Assembly (NCBI GenBank): GCA_015061745.1
Contig: SUWB01000008.1
Location: forward strand, 22,382-86,381
From: Lentisphaerota bacterium
GTDB lineage: Bacteria; Verrucomicrobiota; Lentisphaeria; Victivallales; Victivallaceae
Direction: 5' to 3'
DNA length: 64,000 nucleotides
In this document: one piece after another, positions 29,023-38,077 of the stretch
Layout of the letters: every line of letters begins with the position of its first letter
How positions within the stretch are numbered: position 1 is the stretch's first letter
Position numbers and translations under genes: made by a program
Notes under the pieces: model-generated
What the model saw: the letters and a program-made list of their open reading frames with translations, nothing else
What the model was told of the DNA's origin: nothing
Databases searched by the model: none

Positions 29023-30192
29023 ATGAAAAATCAGTTTTCCGTCTTGAAATCCGGTGTTCAGGAGCCTTTCTTTCTGCCCGGATATCCCGATTATCCCGTT
29101 TATATCCACATCCCTGACTCCTACTCCCCTGACAAAGAAACGCCTTTGTTTTTCTTTATGCACGGCGGAGATAAAAACACCCCTCCCGAAGCACCCTTCA
29201 AGATGTATCTTGAACCGGAAAAAGGATACCTCGCCCCCCTCATCAAAGATGCCCCCTTTGTGACTGTCGCCCCCTGTGCGCCCTTTGCCAAAGACGGAAA
29301 GAGGTGGAACTATCCCGGCTCTGTGGAATATATCGATGCTGTTCTTGCCGCAGTCAAAGAAAGAATAAATGTTGATGAAGAAAGAATCATTTTCGGCGGC
29401 CACTCTATGGGGGGATTCGGAGCCTACCATAACGGCACCCTTATGGCCGACCGTTTTTCCTGTATGCTTCTGAGTGCCGGAGCGTGGCTTGAAACAGATT
29501 TCAAGGCATTTCTGGGAACGCCTGTTTATATTCTGCACGGCAAATATGACTGTGCCGCCAATTACAAGGAATTTCACGTTGAACCCCGTCATCACGACTG
29601 GTGCAGTGTTGATTTTGCCCGGGCCGCCCACGAACTTATGGTCAGAGACGGCGTAACTCACGTCTATGATGAACACGACGGCGGCCACGGTTTGCGCTGG
29701 GAACCGGCACAAATGGCTTTTTTCCGTTTTGTTGACTATGCAATGCAGTGCAAAAGAGATCCTTACCCGGTACGCTGCGCCGTGATTTCACCTGCCGGAT
29801 CAGCAGACCCCACCTTGACAGAGCACCGGGAATCCCGGTATCTCCGGATCGACAGTGTCAGGCAAGGCAATGTGGAACTGGACAAGATCGTGCTCCACGG
29901 CCCCAATATTGCCTGGAGTGTCAAAGAGTTCTGTCAGCAGAGCTACACCTTGACGACCGTCTCTTATGAGGGAGCGAAACTGATCGCTGAGAACAAGGGC
30001 GGCAATCGGTTTGAGATCCGCAGTGAAAATGTTACCGGCTTCACCCTCTTTCTCAGTTCTGCTATGGCAGATGTGAACTCTGAAATAAAACTTTTAGTCA
30101 ACGACAGGGAGTTCAATCTCCTTCCGACAGCCGTTTCAGGGAAAAAAGATTATACTCATCAGGTCAATATAGTGCTTGATGACTTGAATTAA
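29023..30192 (+). CDS. Alpha/beta hydrolase, predicted esterase
   Basis: FFFMHGGD; GGHSMGGFGAY; DEHDGGHGLRWEPAQM. Confidence 0.75.
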   Translation: MKNQFSVLKSGVQEPFFLPGYPDYPVYIHIPDSYSPDKETPLFFFMHGGDKNTPPEAPFKMYLEPEKGYLAPLIKDAPFVTVAPCAPFAKDGKRWNYPGSVEYIDAVLAAVKERINVDEERIIFGGHSMGGFGAYHNGTLMADRFSCMLLSAGAWLETDFKAFLGTPVYILHGKYDCAANYKEFHVEPRHHDWCSVDFARAAHELMVRDGVTHVYDEHDGGHGLRWEPAQMAFFRFVDYAMQCKRDPYPVRCAVISPAGSADPTLTEHRESRYLRIDSVRQGNVELDKIVLHGPNIAWSVKEFCQQSYTLTTVSYEGAKLIAENKGGNRFEIRSENVTGFTLFLSSAMADVNSEIKLLVNDREFNLLPTAVSGKKDYTHQVNIVLDDLN

Positions 30193-30254
30193 GCCCCTTT
30201 TGGGGATATAGTATGTAAATGATAAAACACCAGTTTTCATAAAAGGGAAAAAAA

Positions 30255-30548
30255 ATGGAATTCGGTAATTTCAGTATTTGGGAAGTTATTATGATGGTCT
30301 GCTTCGGATTCAGCTGGCCTTTTGCTATTGTAAAAACTGTCAAAGCAAAAAATCCGGCCGGCAAAAGTTATCTGTTCCTCACAATGATCATCATCGGTTA
30401 TGCTGCCGGATGCGTGCATAAACTTCTGCACAAGATGGACTGGGTCTTTGCCCTCTATGTGATCAATGCACTTATGGTGGCCACCGATATGGTCCTCTGC
30501 CTCTATTATCAGCACAAACTCAACAGGAAAAAGGATTCCGGCGTATGA
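30255..30548 (+). CDS. Small PQ-loop/SemiSWEET-like membrane protein
   Basis: 97 aa, 3 TM segments, CFGFSWPFAIVKTVKAKNPAGKS. Confidence 0.6.
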   Translation: MEFGNFSIWEVIMMVCFGFSWPFAIVKTVKAKNPAGKSYLFLTMIIIGYAAGCVHKLLHKMDWVFALYVINALMVATDMVLCLYYQHKLNRKKDSGV

Positions 30549-32407
30549 CCAAATTCGCTGCTGCATTCTTTTTGGCGGTATTGATCTATGCCGGAGGCTG
30601 TGCTTCCGGCATACGGGTGCAGGAAAACACACCCGGGGAACGCCGTGATTACGGTGTTACCGATTATTCTGCCGGCAAATTAAGCAGCGGCACGTTGAAT
30701 CTGCTGGGCAATTTTCTTCTGACAGAACTCTATCAAAAAGATCCTACTGCGGCTCTTTTGCGTTTGCAGCAGCTCTGGAACAGTGAAAAACGTCCGGAGT
30801 ACATCATTGCACTGGCTGATGCGGCACTTCAGGCGGGATACCGGTTCAGCAGCGATCCTGACCGCAGCAGCCGTTATTTTCTGGCTTCGGCTGTTTACAG
30901 TATGGCCTTTCTCAAATACCTGGACGATGAAAAAGATTTGTACTGTGAAAACCGTTTCCGTCTGATCCGGATCTGCAATCAGGCCGTAACAGAGCTGTTT
31001 TTTTACCTGAAGGCAAGAAAACTGGAACAGCGTTCCGGTTTTGCCATTCCTATGCTTGAGGACAGCAATGGCCGTCAGGTGCGTTTCAACGACCCCGTTT
31101 ACGACCTGCCTCTGTCTGCGGACAATATTGCCCGGTTCACCCCCTGTGCCAACTACCGGACTCTGGGTTTGACTCACGATACCCGGGTGTTCGGTCTGGG
31201 AGTTCCCCTCGTAGCGGAGCTTAAAGCAGGCTGCCGGGATGTGGGAGGAAAACTGATCGACGGATTGCCTGTGGCAGTAACCTTTGTCCTTGACATCGAA
31301 GAAAAAAACGGTACTATCAATGTCACCCCCCGTTACATCTATTCCCGTGTCAGAGAAAAGGTCACTTTAGGGAAAAGGGTCTTTCCTCTTGCGGCGGATT
31401 TTTCAGTTCCCCTTGCCTGTGCAGCAGGAGCTCCGCAGCATATGAATTTTATTGCCCGCACGATTCGCGTGGCAGAAGCAAATTCCTTTACCGGACTCTA
31501 TCACTTTGAACCTTACGACGAAAAAAGGATCCCTGTTATCTTTGTTCACGGCCTGATGTCGGATGCCCGGACTTGGGGGCAGATGCTCAACACCCTTTTC
31601 AGTGATCCTGTTTTGCGCCGCCAATATCAGTTTCTCGGGTTTGCTTATTCCAGCGGAGCTCCCATTTTTGTTTCTGCGGCCCGGCTGCGCAAAGAACTCA
31701 AAGAGCTCCGTGAAGCTCTGGTCAGACAGCAACGCTCCACAGCGCAATTTGACAAGATGGTTCTTGTCGGGCACTCTATGGGAGGATTGCTCAGCCGTCT
31801 GCAAATCACTGAATGTCAGGAGCAGCTTCTGGCAAAAGAGTTGAATATCAAAAACTTTGAAAACATCAAAAAACGCTTGAACAGTAAGCATAAAAAGTAT
31901 TTTTCCTCACTCTTGAATTTCACTCCCGCCCCCTTTGTCAAAAGAGTGATTTTTATCGCCGTCCCCCACCGGGGGTCTCAGGTGGCAACCAGCTGGATCG
32001 GCCGTATGGGAGCTGCTTTGATCCGGCTTCCGGCGGAATTGGTATACCGTAACATTCAATTGATCTCAGAATTGGTCAGCAAGGGGAAGCTGGTGCTGAA
32101 TGCGGGCAGTTACGGAACAGGTATCGACAATTTGCGTCCCGATGATACAATGCTTCAACTGCTCAACAAGTTAAAATTTGCCCCCGGGATTCCTTTTCAC
32201 TCCATTATCGGCAACAGGAGTGCGGCAGGTATTCCCGGCGGAAGTGACGGCATCGTCCCCTATTCCAGCAGTCATTTGGATGGAGCTGTAAGCGAACTCG
32301 TTGTCCAGTCAGGACACAGTGTACAGCGTAATGCGCTTGCAATTCAGGAGGTCCGCAGAATCCTTCTGCTTCATATTTCAAAGAATATGAAAGGTCAAAT
32401 AAAATGA
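30545..32407 (+). CDS. Lipoprotein alpha/beta hydrolase (lipase/esterase-like)
   Basis: Signal MTKFAAAFFLAVLIYAGGC; IPVIFVHGLMSDARTW; LVGHSMGGLLSRL; SDGIVPYSSSHL. Confidence 0.8.
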   Translation: MTKFAAAFFLAVLIYAGGCASGIRVQENTPGERRDYGVTDYSAGKLSSGTLNLLGNFLLTELYQKDPTAALLRLQQLWNSEKRPEYIIALADAALQAGYRFSSDPDRSSRYFLASAVYSMAFLKYLDDEKDLYCENRFRLIRICNQAVTELFFYLKARKLEQRSGFAIPMLEDSNGRQVRFNDPVYDLPLSADNIARFTPCANYRTLGLTHDTRVFGLGVPLVAELKAGCRDVGGKLIDGLPVAVTFVLDIEEKNGTINVTPRYIYSRVREKVTLGKRVFPLAADFSVPLACAAGAPQHMNFIARTIRVAEANSFTGLYHFEPYDEKRIPVIFVHGLMSDARTWGQMLNTLFSDPVLRRQYQFLGFAYSSGAPIFVSAARLRKELKELREALVRQQRSTAQFDKMVLVGHSMGGLLSRLQITECQEQLLAKELNIKNFENIKKRLNSKHKKYFSSLLNFTPAPFVKRVIFIAVPHRGSQVATSWIGRMGAALIRLPAELVYRNIQLISELVSKGKLVLNAGSYGTGIDNLRPDDTMLQLLNKLKFAPGIPFHSIIGNRSAAGIPGGSDGIVPYSSSHLDGAVSELVVQSGHSVQRNALAIQEVRRILLLHISKNMKGQIK

Positions 32408-34464
32408 AAAAATCATCTGTTCTCATATTACTGTTATGTGCCTTAACAGTTTCCCTTTCGGGCGGAGTTATCCGGCAGTTTGAGGAGAATTTGCGTAAAA
32501 GTTCTCCCGGTTTGCCGGAGTTCCGGGTCTTTTCTGATATGTTCGGGATCATCCGGACAGTGCGGACTCTGCCCGGAGAGAAAAACGGCGGTGTTTTCAA
32601 ACTGAAACTGCTTTCCGGACACCGCAGTATCAGTATGCTGGATGTTACAGGTGTCAAAGAAGCCGATCTTGAAGGAATCTCCGATTTCAAAGAACTGAAA
32701 AGCCTCCGTATCGGTGCCGATACAGTCAGGGGATTGGAAAAGGCTGTGCTGCCCAATGTGGTACGTCTGGATCTTGCCGGAACCGGGATAAAAGATATTT
32801 CCTGGATCAAAAATTTCCCGGGACTGAGAATACTGCGTCTTCCTGAAAGCGTAACCGATATTACGCCGTTGAAAGGACGTTCCTTCCGTGCGCTTTCCAT
32901 TCCCGGAGTTGCCCATTCCGACTATGTTTGCCGAAGTCTGAATATTTCTGTTGCCATCCGTACTGCTCACGCTTACCGCCGTCCCGGCCGGGACAGACTG
33001 CCGCCGGTGACAGCAGAGCGGGATAAAGAAGGCCGGATCACCGGATTGAAAGTGGTGCGTTTTTCGCAGCCCTCTGCAAAACTCAAAGGGTTCGCCGGGG
33101 AATTGTTCCCCGAAGAACGCCGGACACCCGGTGTGCCGCCGAAAATCGAAGATTATCCGAACTTCAAAGGACTTAAACGCTCTGCAATTCTCAATGCCTC
33201 ACTCTTTACCCAAGACAGTGCAGCTTTGCAGAAACTTGACCTGAGAGCTCTCAGAGGGGTACAGTTTGCCGGAGAATCCTTCCCCGAACTCCGGGAACTT
33301 TATCTTTCCGGGGCTGTGGGGGGACTGCATACTCTGAAAGCTCCAAAACTGAAAAAGGTTTATCTTGAAATGGTTGAAGGAGTCATACCGGGGGCTCCCC
33401 TTGAACATCGCCGGAAAGCTGTGCAAACTCTGCCGCTGCCGGAGCGGAAAGAGGCTCAGAAAATCCGTCTGGGAGCCGGGTGGAAGCTTGAGGAACTGGT
33501 CATACTGCCCCGCAGGGATGAATTTGATTTCAGCTCTTTGCAGCAGGTGCAGTTCAATTCCCTTAAGTGTTATTACAACGGAGGGGATCTTGCGTTCCTC
33601 AAAGGAAAGAAGGTAAGCCGTCTCATCCTTGATGCTCCGCAGGTGTCGGGCAAGGCCGGAGCTGTACTTGGCACACTCCCTCTCAAAGAACTGAAACTTG
33701 CTTTGAATCCCAAGACGGATTTTTCATTTTTCCGCAGACTCAAACTCCGCAAACTCGTTTTGAGCAATTGTTCCGGAAGTAATTTTTCCATTTCCTTTCT
33801 GCGCCAGATGCCTCTGGAATCCCTGCGGCTGCGGCACTGTTTCAACAGAAAGGTCGATCTGACACCCTTGAAGCTGCCCCGGCTCAAAGAGTTTGTTCTT
33901 GACAGCACCACTTTTACCAGAGCGGAATTCCTGAGAAATTTCCCCAAACTTGAAAGCCTTGCTCTGGAAAATTGTGTTTTTGCTCCTGCCGGACTGTCGC
34001 TCCGCACACCTGACATCGACTACCTGTGCGGAGACCGTTTGGCCAAGTCGATCTTGAAACTGGAAAAACTCCGGAATCTGCGTTTGGGGGCTATCGGCGT
34101 TTTCGGTACGGGAGACCGTCTGGCTAATTATGAATTTCCTCTGGAACGGTTCAAAGTGCTGAAACTGGAAAACTTTTCTTTCTGCGGCGCAAGAGCCGAT
34201 TTTGCCAAAGAGTATCCCGTGTTGAAACGACTCAAGATAGATGATATTTCCCGTTCCGGGCTCTCTCCTCTTGAAGTCAAGACGAAACACGAACTTGAAA
34301 CACTTGTTTTGACCAATGTCCGCCCCCGTCCCGACAGTCCGGTTCCTGAGCAGCGTTTTCTTTTCCGCCGCCCTGTGATGCCGGCTCCGCAGAAAGAACC
34401 GGGCGTAGCGAAACAGGTGTATCAAGGCGGCCCGGGAGGATTCAAAGGCGGATTTTTGCGTTAA
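32404..34464 (+). CDS. Secreted leucine-rich-repeat protein
   Basis: Signal peptide; repeated L-x-L-x-L...F/L patterns (LRDLSFK-like units). Confidence 0.7.
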   Translation: MKKSSVLILLLCALTVSLSGGVIRQFEENLRKSSPGLPEFRVFSDMFGIIRTVRTLPGEKNGGVFKLKLLSGHRSISMLDVTGVKEADLEGISDFKELKSLRIGADTVRGLEKAVLPNVVRLDLAGTGIKDISWIKNFPGLRILRLPESVTDITPLKGRSFRALSIPGVAHSDYVCRSLNISVAIRTAHAYRRPGRDRLPPVTAERDKEGRITGLKVVRFSQPSAKLKGFAGELFPEERRTPGVPPKIEDYPNFKGLKRSAILNASLFTQDSAALQKLDLRALRGVQFAGESFPELRELYLSGAVGGLHTLKAPKLKKVYLEMVEGVIPGAPLEHRRKAVQTLPLPERKEAQKIRLGAGWKLEELVILPRRDEFDFSSLQQVQFNSLKCYYNGGDLAFLKGKKVSRLILDAPQVSGKAGAVLGTLPLKELKLALNPKTDFSFFRRLKLRKLVLSNCSGSNFSISFLRQMPLESLRLRHCFNRKVDLTPLKLPRLKEFVLDSTTFTRAEFLRNFPKLESLALENCVFAPAGLSLRTPDIDYLCGDRLAKSILKLEKLRNLRLGAIGVFGTGDRLANYEFPLERFKVLKLENFSFCGARADFAKEYPVLKRLKIDDISRSGLSPLEVKTKHELETLVLTNVRPRPDSPVPEQRFLFRRPVMPAPQKEPGVAKQVYQGGPGGFKGGFLR

Positions 34465-34564
34465 AAGGGGCCGGATAATTCCTTTTTTTGCAACTTTTCC
34501 TTGAAATTTGACCACAAGTGTGGTATTTTATAAGAATATCATTTTAATTCAGAAAGATTATAAT

Positions 34565-35830
34565 ATGACGCAAGACGAGATGCAAGCAACCCTTGAAGCT
34601 ATGGGAACAAAGGCCCTGAGTGCTTCAAGAGCTTTGGCTGTTATGGCACCTGAAGTCAAAAGCTCCTTTCTGCTGCGTATGGCTGACTTGATCGAGCAGG
34701 AAACCGCCGCTATTATCACTGCCAATGCCGCAGATTTGGAATACGGACGGCAAAAAGGGCTTTCTGACGCAATGCTGGACCGGCTGAAATTGGATGAAAA
34801 ACGTATTTCCGCAATGGCTGCCGGTGTCCGCACCGTGGCCGCCCAGGAAGATCCCGTAGGCCGGATCATTGAAAAAAGAAACCGTCCCAACGGCTTGGAA
34901 ATAACCAAAGTGTCCGTACCTTTCGGTGTGATCGGCATTATTTATGAATCCCGTCCCAATGTGACTGTTGATGCGGCGGCTATCTGCCTCAAAGCTGGAA
35001 ATGCTGTTATGCTCAGAGGAGGAAGTGAGGCTTTCAATTCCAATATGTGTCTTGCAGGGCTCCTTGACCGTGCCGGAGTTGAATCCGGTATTCCTTCCGG
35101 AGCTGTGCAGCTGATCCCCTGGCGTGACAGAGAAGCCGTCAGGATGATGCTCAAGATGGACAGAGTCATCGACCTGATCATCCCCAGAGGCGGTGAAGGT
35201 CTGGTGCGTATGGTGACTGCAGAAGCAACGATGCCGGTTCTGAAACATTATAAAGGTGTCTGCCACCTCTACGTGGATGAAGTGTGCGATATGGCAAAAG
35301 CAGTCAAGATCCTTGTCAATGCAAAATGTCAGCGTCCCGGTACCTGCAACGCCCTTGAAACAGTGCTGATCAACCAAAAGATCCTGCCGGAATTTGCCCC
35401 TCTCTTTGCAGCGGCGATGGCTGAAAACAATGTGGAACTCCGGGCAGATGAGGCTTTTTGTTCTCTTGTTCCCGGTGCCGCTGCCGCAACGGATGAGGAT
35501 TATTATGCTGAATTTCTCAATCTGACACTGGCAGTAAAAACAGTTTCTTCTGTTGAAGAAGCTGTCAGCCATATCAATAAGTACGGCTCCCGCCACAGCG
35601 ACGGAATCATCTCTGAGGTGGAAGAGCATATCGGATATTTCTTCGGCAATGTGGATTCTTCCACACTCTATGCCAATGCTTCCACCCGTTTTACCGACGG
35701 CGGTGAGTTCGGTATGGGGGCCGAAATCGGTATCAGCACCGACAAACTGCACGCCCGCGGCCCTATGGGAGTCGATGAGTTGACCACCTATAAATATCTG
35801 GTCCGGGGCAATGGACAGGTCAGAGGATAA
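34565..35830 (+). CDS. proA: Glutamate-5-semialdehyde dehydrogenase (copy 1)
   Basis: FGVIGIIYESRPNVTVDAAAICLKAGNAVMLRGGSEA; CQRPGTCNALET; GAEIGISTDKLHARGPMG. Confidence 0.92.
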   Translation: MTQDEMQATLEAMGTKALSASRALAVMAPEVKSSFLLRMADLIEQETAAIITANAADLEYGRQKGLSDAMLDRLKLDEKRISAMAAGVRTVAAQEDPVGRIIEKRNRPNGLEITKVSVPFGVIGIIYESRPNVTVDAAAICLKAGNAVMLRGGSEAFNSNMCLAGLLDRAGVESGIPSGAVQLIPWRDREAVRMMLKMDRVIDLIIPRGGEGLVRMVTAEATMPVLKHYKGVCHLYVDEVCDMAKAVKILVNAKCQRPGTCNALETVLINQKILPEFAPLFAAAMAENNVELRADEAFCSLVPGAAAATDEDYYAEFLNLTLAVKTVSSVEEAVSHINKYGSRHSDGIISEVEEHIGYFFGNVDSSTLYANASTRFTDGGEFGMGAEIGISTDKLHARGPMGVDELTTYKYLVRGNGQVRG

Positions 35831-35833
35831 AAT

Positions 35834-37594
35834 ATGATCGTTTCAATGAAAAAAGTCCTGCTCCTGGCTTTGGAGTCCGACGCCCGCAACGCTCTTGAAG
35901 AGCTGCGTAACGCAGGAGTTATGCAAATCAACCAGGCTGCTCAAGTTTCCAATGATACTCTGCTTATTTCAGAAAACCGCAACCGGGCAGAGCGGATATT
36001 GAGCGAACTGGAAAAATATGAAGTTGCCCCCGCTGAAAAATGCTCTCTTTCCGGTACGGAGATCCTGGAACGGGCCGCTGCCGCAATTGAACGGCGCAAC
36101 AGTGCCGACGGTGAAGCAGAAAAACTCCGCCGCCGTCTGGTGAGATTGGAGCCCTGGGGAGATTTCAAACGCGACGACATCGCCGCTCTTGAAGCACAGG
36201 GGGTTTATGTCACACTCTGTGAAGGCGATGATGAAACATTTGAGGCAGCTCAGAAATTGGAAGGTTTCTGCTGCCGTGAAATTTCAAATGTGGGCCACGT
36301 TCACTACTTTGTCCTTATGGGGACAAAGAAAGCCGACGGGGAACGTTTCAGTGGCATTGTACTGGCTGATGATGACGATCCCCGGATGCTCAAAGAGCAG
36401 ATCGCAGCGATCAACGCCCGGGAAGATGCGGCTGTCAGGGAACTTGAAGAACTTGCCCGTTATGCGGATGTTCTGAAAAAAGAAATGGCAGTATTCAATG
36501 CTTCTCTGGAATTCCAACAGGCTGTCGATGCTCTGACTGCTGCCGGTACGGTGGTCTATCTTTCAGGATATGTTCCTGAACCTGATGTGGATGTGCTGCG
36601 TGAGAGTGCCCGGAAAAACGGTTGGGGGCTTGTGATCGACGATCCTGCTGAGGATGAGACTGTTCCCGTGCTTCTTAAAGACAATAAGTTTACCAGGATC
36701 ATTAAACCTCTCTTTGATTTTCTCGGTGTACTGCCCGGATATCGGGAAATGGATGTGGCCGGAGGCGTGCTGATTTTCTTCACCATTTTTTATGCGATGA
36801 TCATCGGTGATGCCGGTTACGGTATGATTTTCCTGCTGCTGGCTTTGGCGGCCCGGTGGAAATTCAAAGACAAACCGGCTTTGAAACTGCCTTTGGGATT
36901 GCTGATCCTTTTGAGTTCCGCCACCGTTGTGTGGGGTGCTTTGAGCGGCAGCTGGTTCGGTATTCCCGGGATCCCCGGGATCAAATGGCTCACCGATCCA
37001 GCCACAAAAGACCAGAACATCCAGTTTTTCTGCTTCTTGCTTGCCTTTGCCCAGTTGGCTCTGGGCCGGGTATGGCGGGCGATCCACGAGGGGGGCATCC
37101 GCAGTTATATCCGTCATATCGGCTGGGCGTTGATTGTTTTCGGCAACTTCATATTGACCTTGAAAATCATTGTCTGGCAGGGAGCGTTCCCCGTCTGGAT
37201 GTACTGGGTCTACGGAGCAGGTCTTCTTATGGTAATGGCGGCTGATGTGAACTGGAAAGATCCTGCTGACTGTTTTCAGTTTCCCTTTAACGTCATCGGC
37301 AGTTTTACCGACGTGCTGAGTTACATCCGTCTTTTTGCCGTCGGTATGGCAGGCGGCTGTATCGCATCAAGTTTCAACAATATGGGCTTGGATGTTTTCA
37401 AAGCATCCTGCTGGTTCATACCTTTCGGTATTCTCGCTATCCTTTGCGGTCATCTGCTCAATATTGCTCTGGGCTTTATGAGCGTGCTGGTCCATGGAGT
37501 GCGTCTTAATACGCTGGAATTCTCAAACCACACCGGTTTGAGCTGGAGCGGGCAAAAATTCAAACCATTCAAAAAAAATAATATGGAGGAATAA
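35834..37594 (+). CDS. ntpI: V-type ATPase subunit I
   Basis: Cytoplasmic coiled-coil N-term, multi-TM C-term; MIIGDAGYGMIFLLL; DVLSYIRLFAVGMAGG; VHGVRLNTLEFSNH. Confidence 0.92.
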   Translation: MIVSMKKVLLLALESDARNALEELRNAGVMQINQAAQVSNDTLLISENRNRAERILSELEKYEVAPAEKCSLSGTEILERAAAAIERRNSADGEAEKLRRRLVRLEPWGDFKRDDIAALEAQGVYVTLCEGDDETFEAAQKLEGFCCREISNVGHVHYFVLMGTKKADGERFSGIVLADDDDPRMLKEQIAAINAREDAAVRELEELARYADVLKKEMAVFNASLEFQQAVDALTAAGTVVYLSGYVPEPDVDVLRESARKNGWGLVIDDPAEDETVPVLLKDNKFTRIIKPLFDFLGVLPGYREMDVAGGVLIFFTIFYAMIIGDAGYGMIFLLLALAARWKFKDKPALKLPLGLLILLSSATVVWGALSGSWFGIPGIPGIKWLTDPATKDQNIQFFCFLLAFAQLALGRVWRAIHEGGIRSYIRHIGWALIVFGNFILTLKIIVWQGAFPVWMYWVYGAGLLMVMAADVNWKDPADCFQFPFNVIGSFTDVLSYIRLFAVGMAGGCIASSFNNMGLDVFKASCWFIPFGILAILCGHLLNIALGFMSVLVHGVRLNTLEFSNHTGLSWSGQKFKPFKKNNMEE

Positions 37595-37597
37595 AAA

Positions 37598-38065
37598 ATG
37601 ACTAAAGAAATCGCTTTGAAAATTATGGAGTTCATCTCCCTCGGTTCCGGTTACACCGCTGTGGCTCTCGCCGCCATCGGTTCATCCATCGGAACCGGTT
37701 ACGCCGGTGCCGCCGCTATCGGTGCCTGGAAAAAATGCTATCAGCAGGGTAAGCCTGCTCCCTTTTTGCTGATGGCTCTGGTGGGTGCCCCCCTGTCACA
37801 GACTATTTACGCTATGATTATGATGATCATTATCAAAGGTAAAATTATGAATCATCCTGAACATATGCCCATCTATATCTGCATCGGTCTGATCGGTGGT
37901 CTTGCCCAGATGACTTCTGCCATTTTCCAGGGCCGTGCCGCTGCCGGCGGCTGCGTTTCCTTTGCCGAAACCGGACAGGGCTTCGCCAACTCTCTTATGG
38001 TGCTGGGTGTGATTGAGACCTGTGCTATTTTTGCGCTGATCTTCTCCTTTATGGCTATGCCCTGA
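37598..38065 (+). CDS. ntpK: V-type ATPase subunit K (16-kDa c-ring proteolipid)
   Basis: 155 aa double-hairpin proteolipid; GSSIGTGYAGAAAIGAW; APLSQTIY; FQGRAAAGG; VIETCAIFALIF. Confidence 0.92.
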   Translation: MTKEIALKIMEFISLGSGYTAVALAAIGSSIGTGYAGAAAIGAWKKCYQQGKPAPFLLMALVGAPLSQTIYAMIMMIIIKGKIMNHPEHMPIYICIGLIGGLAQMTSAIFQGRAAAGGCVSFAETGQGFANSLMVLGVIETCAIFALIFSFMAMP

Positions 38066-38077
38066 TGGAAATGATTT

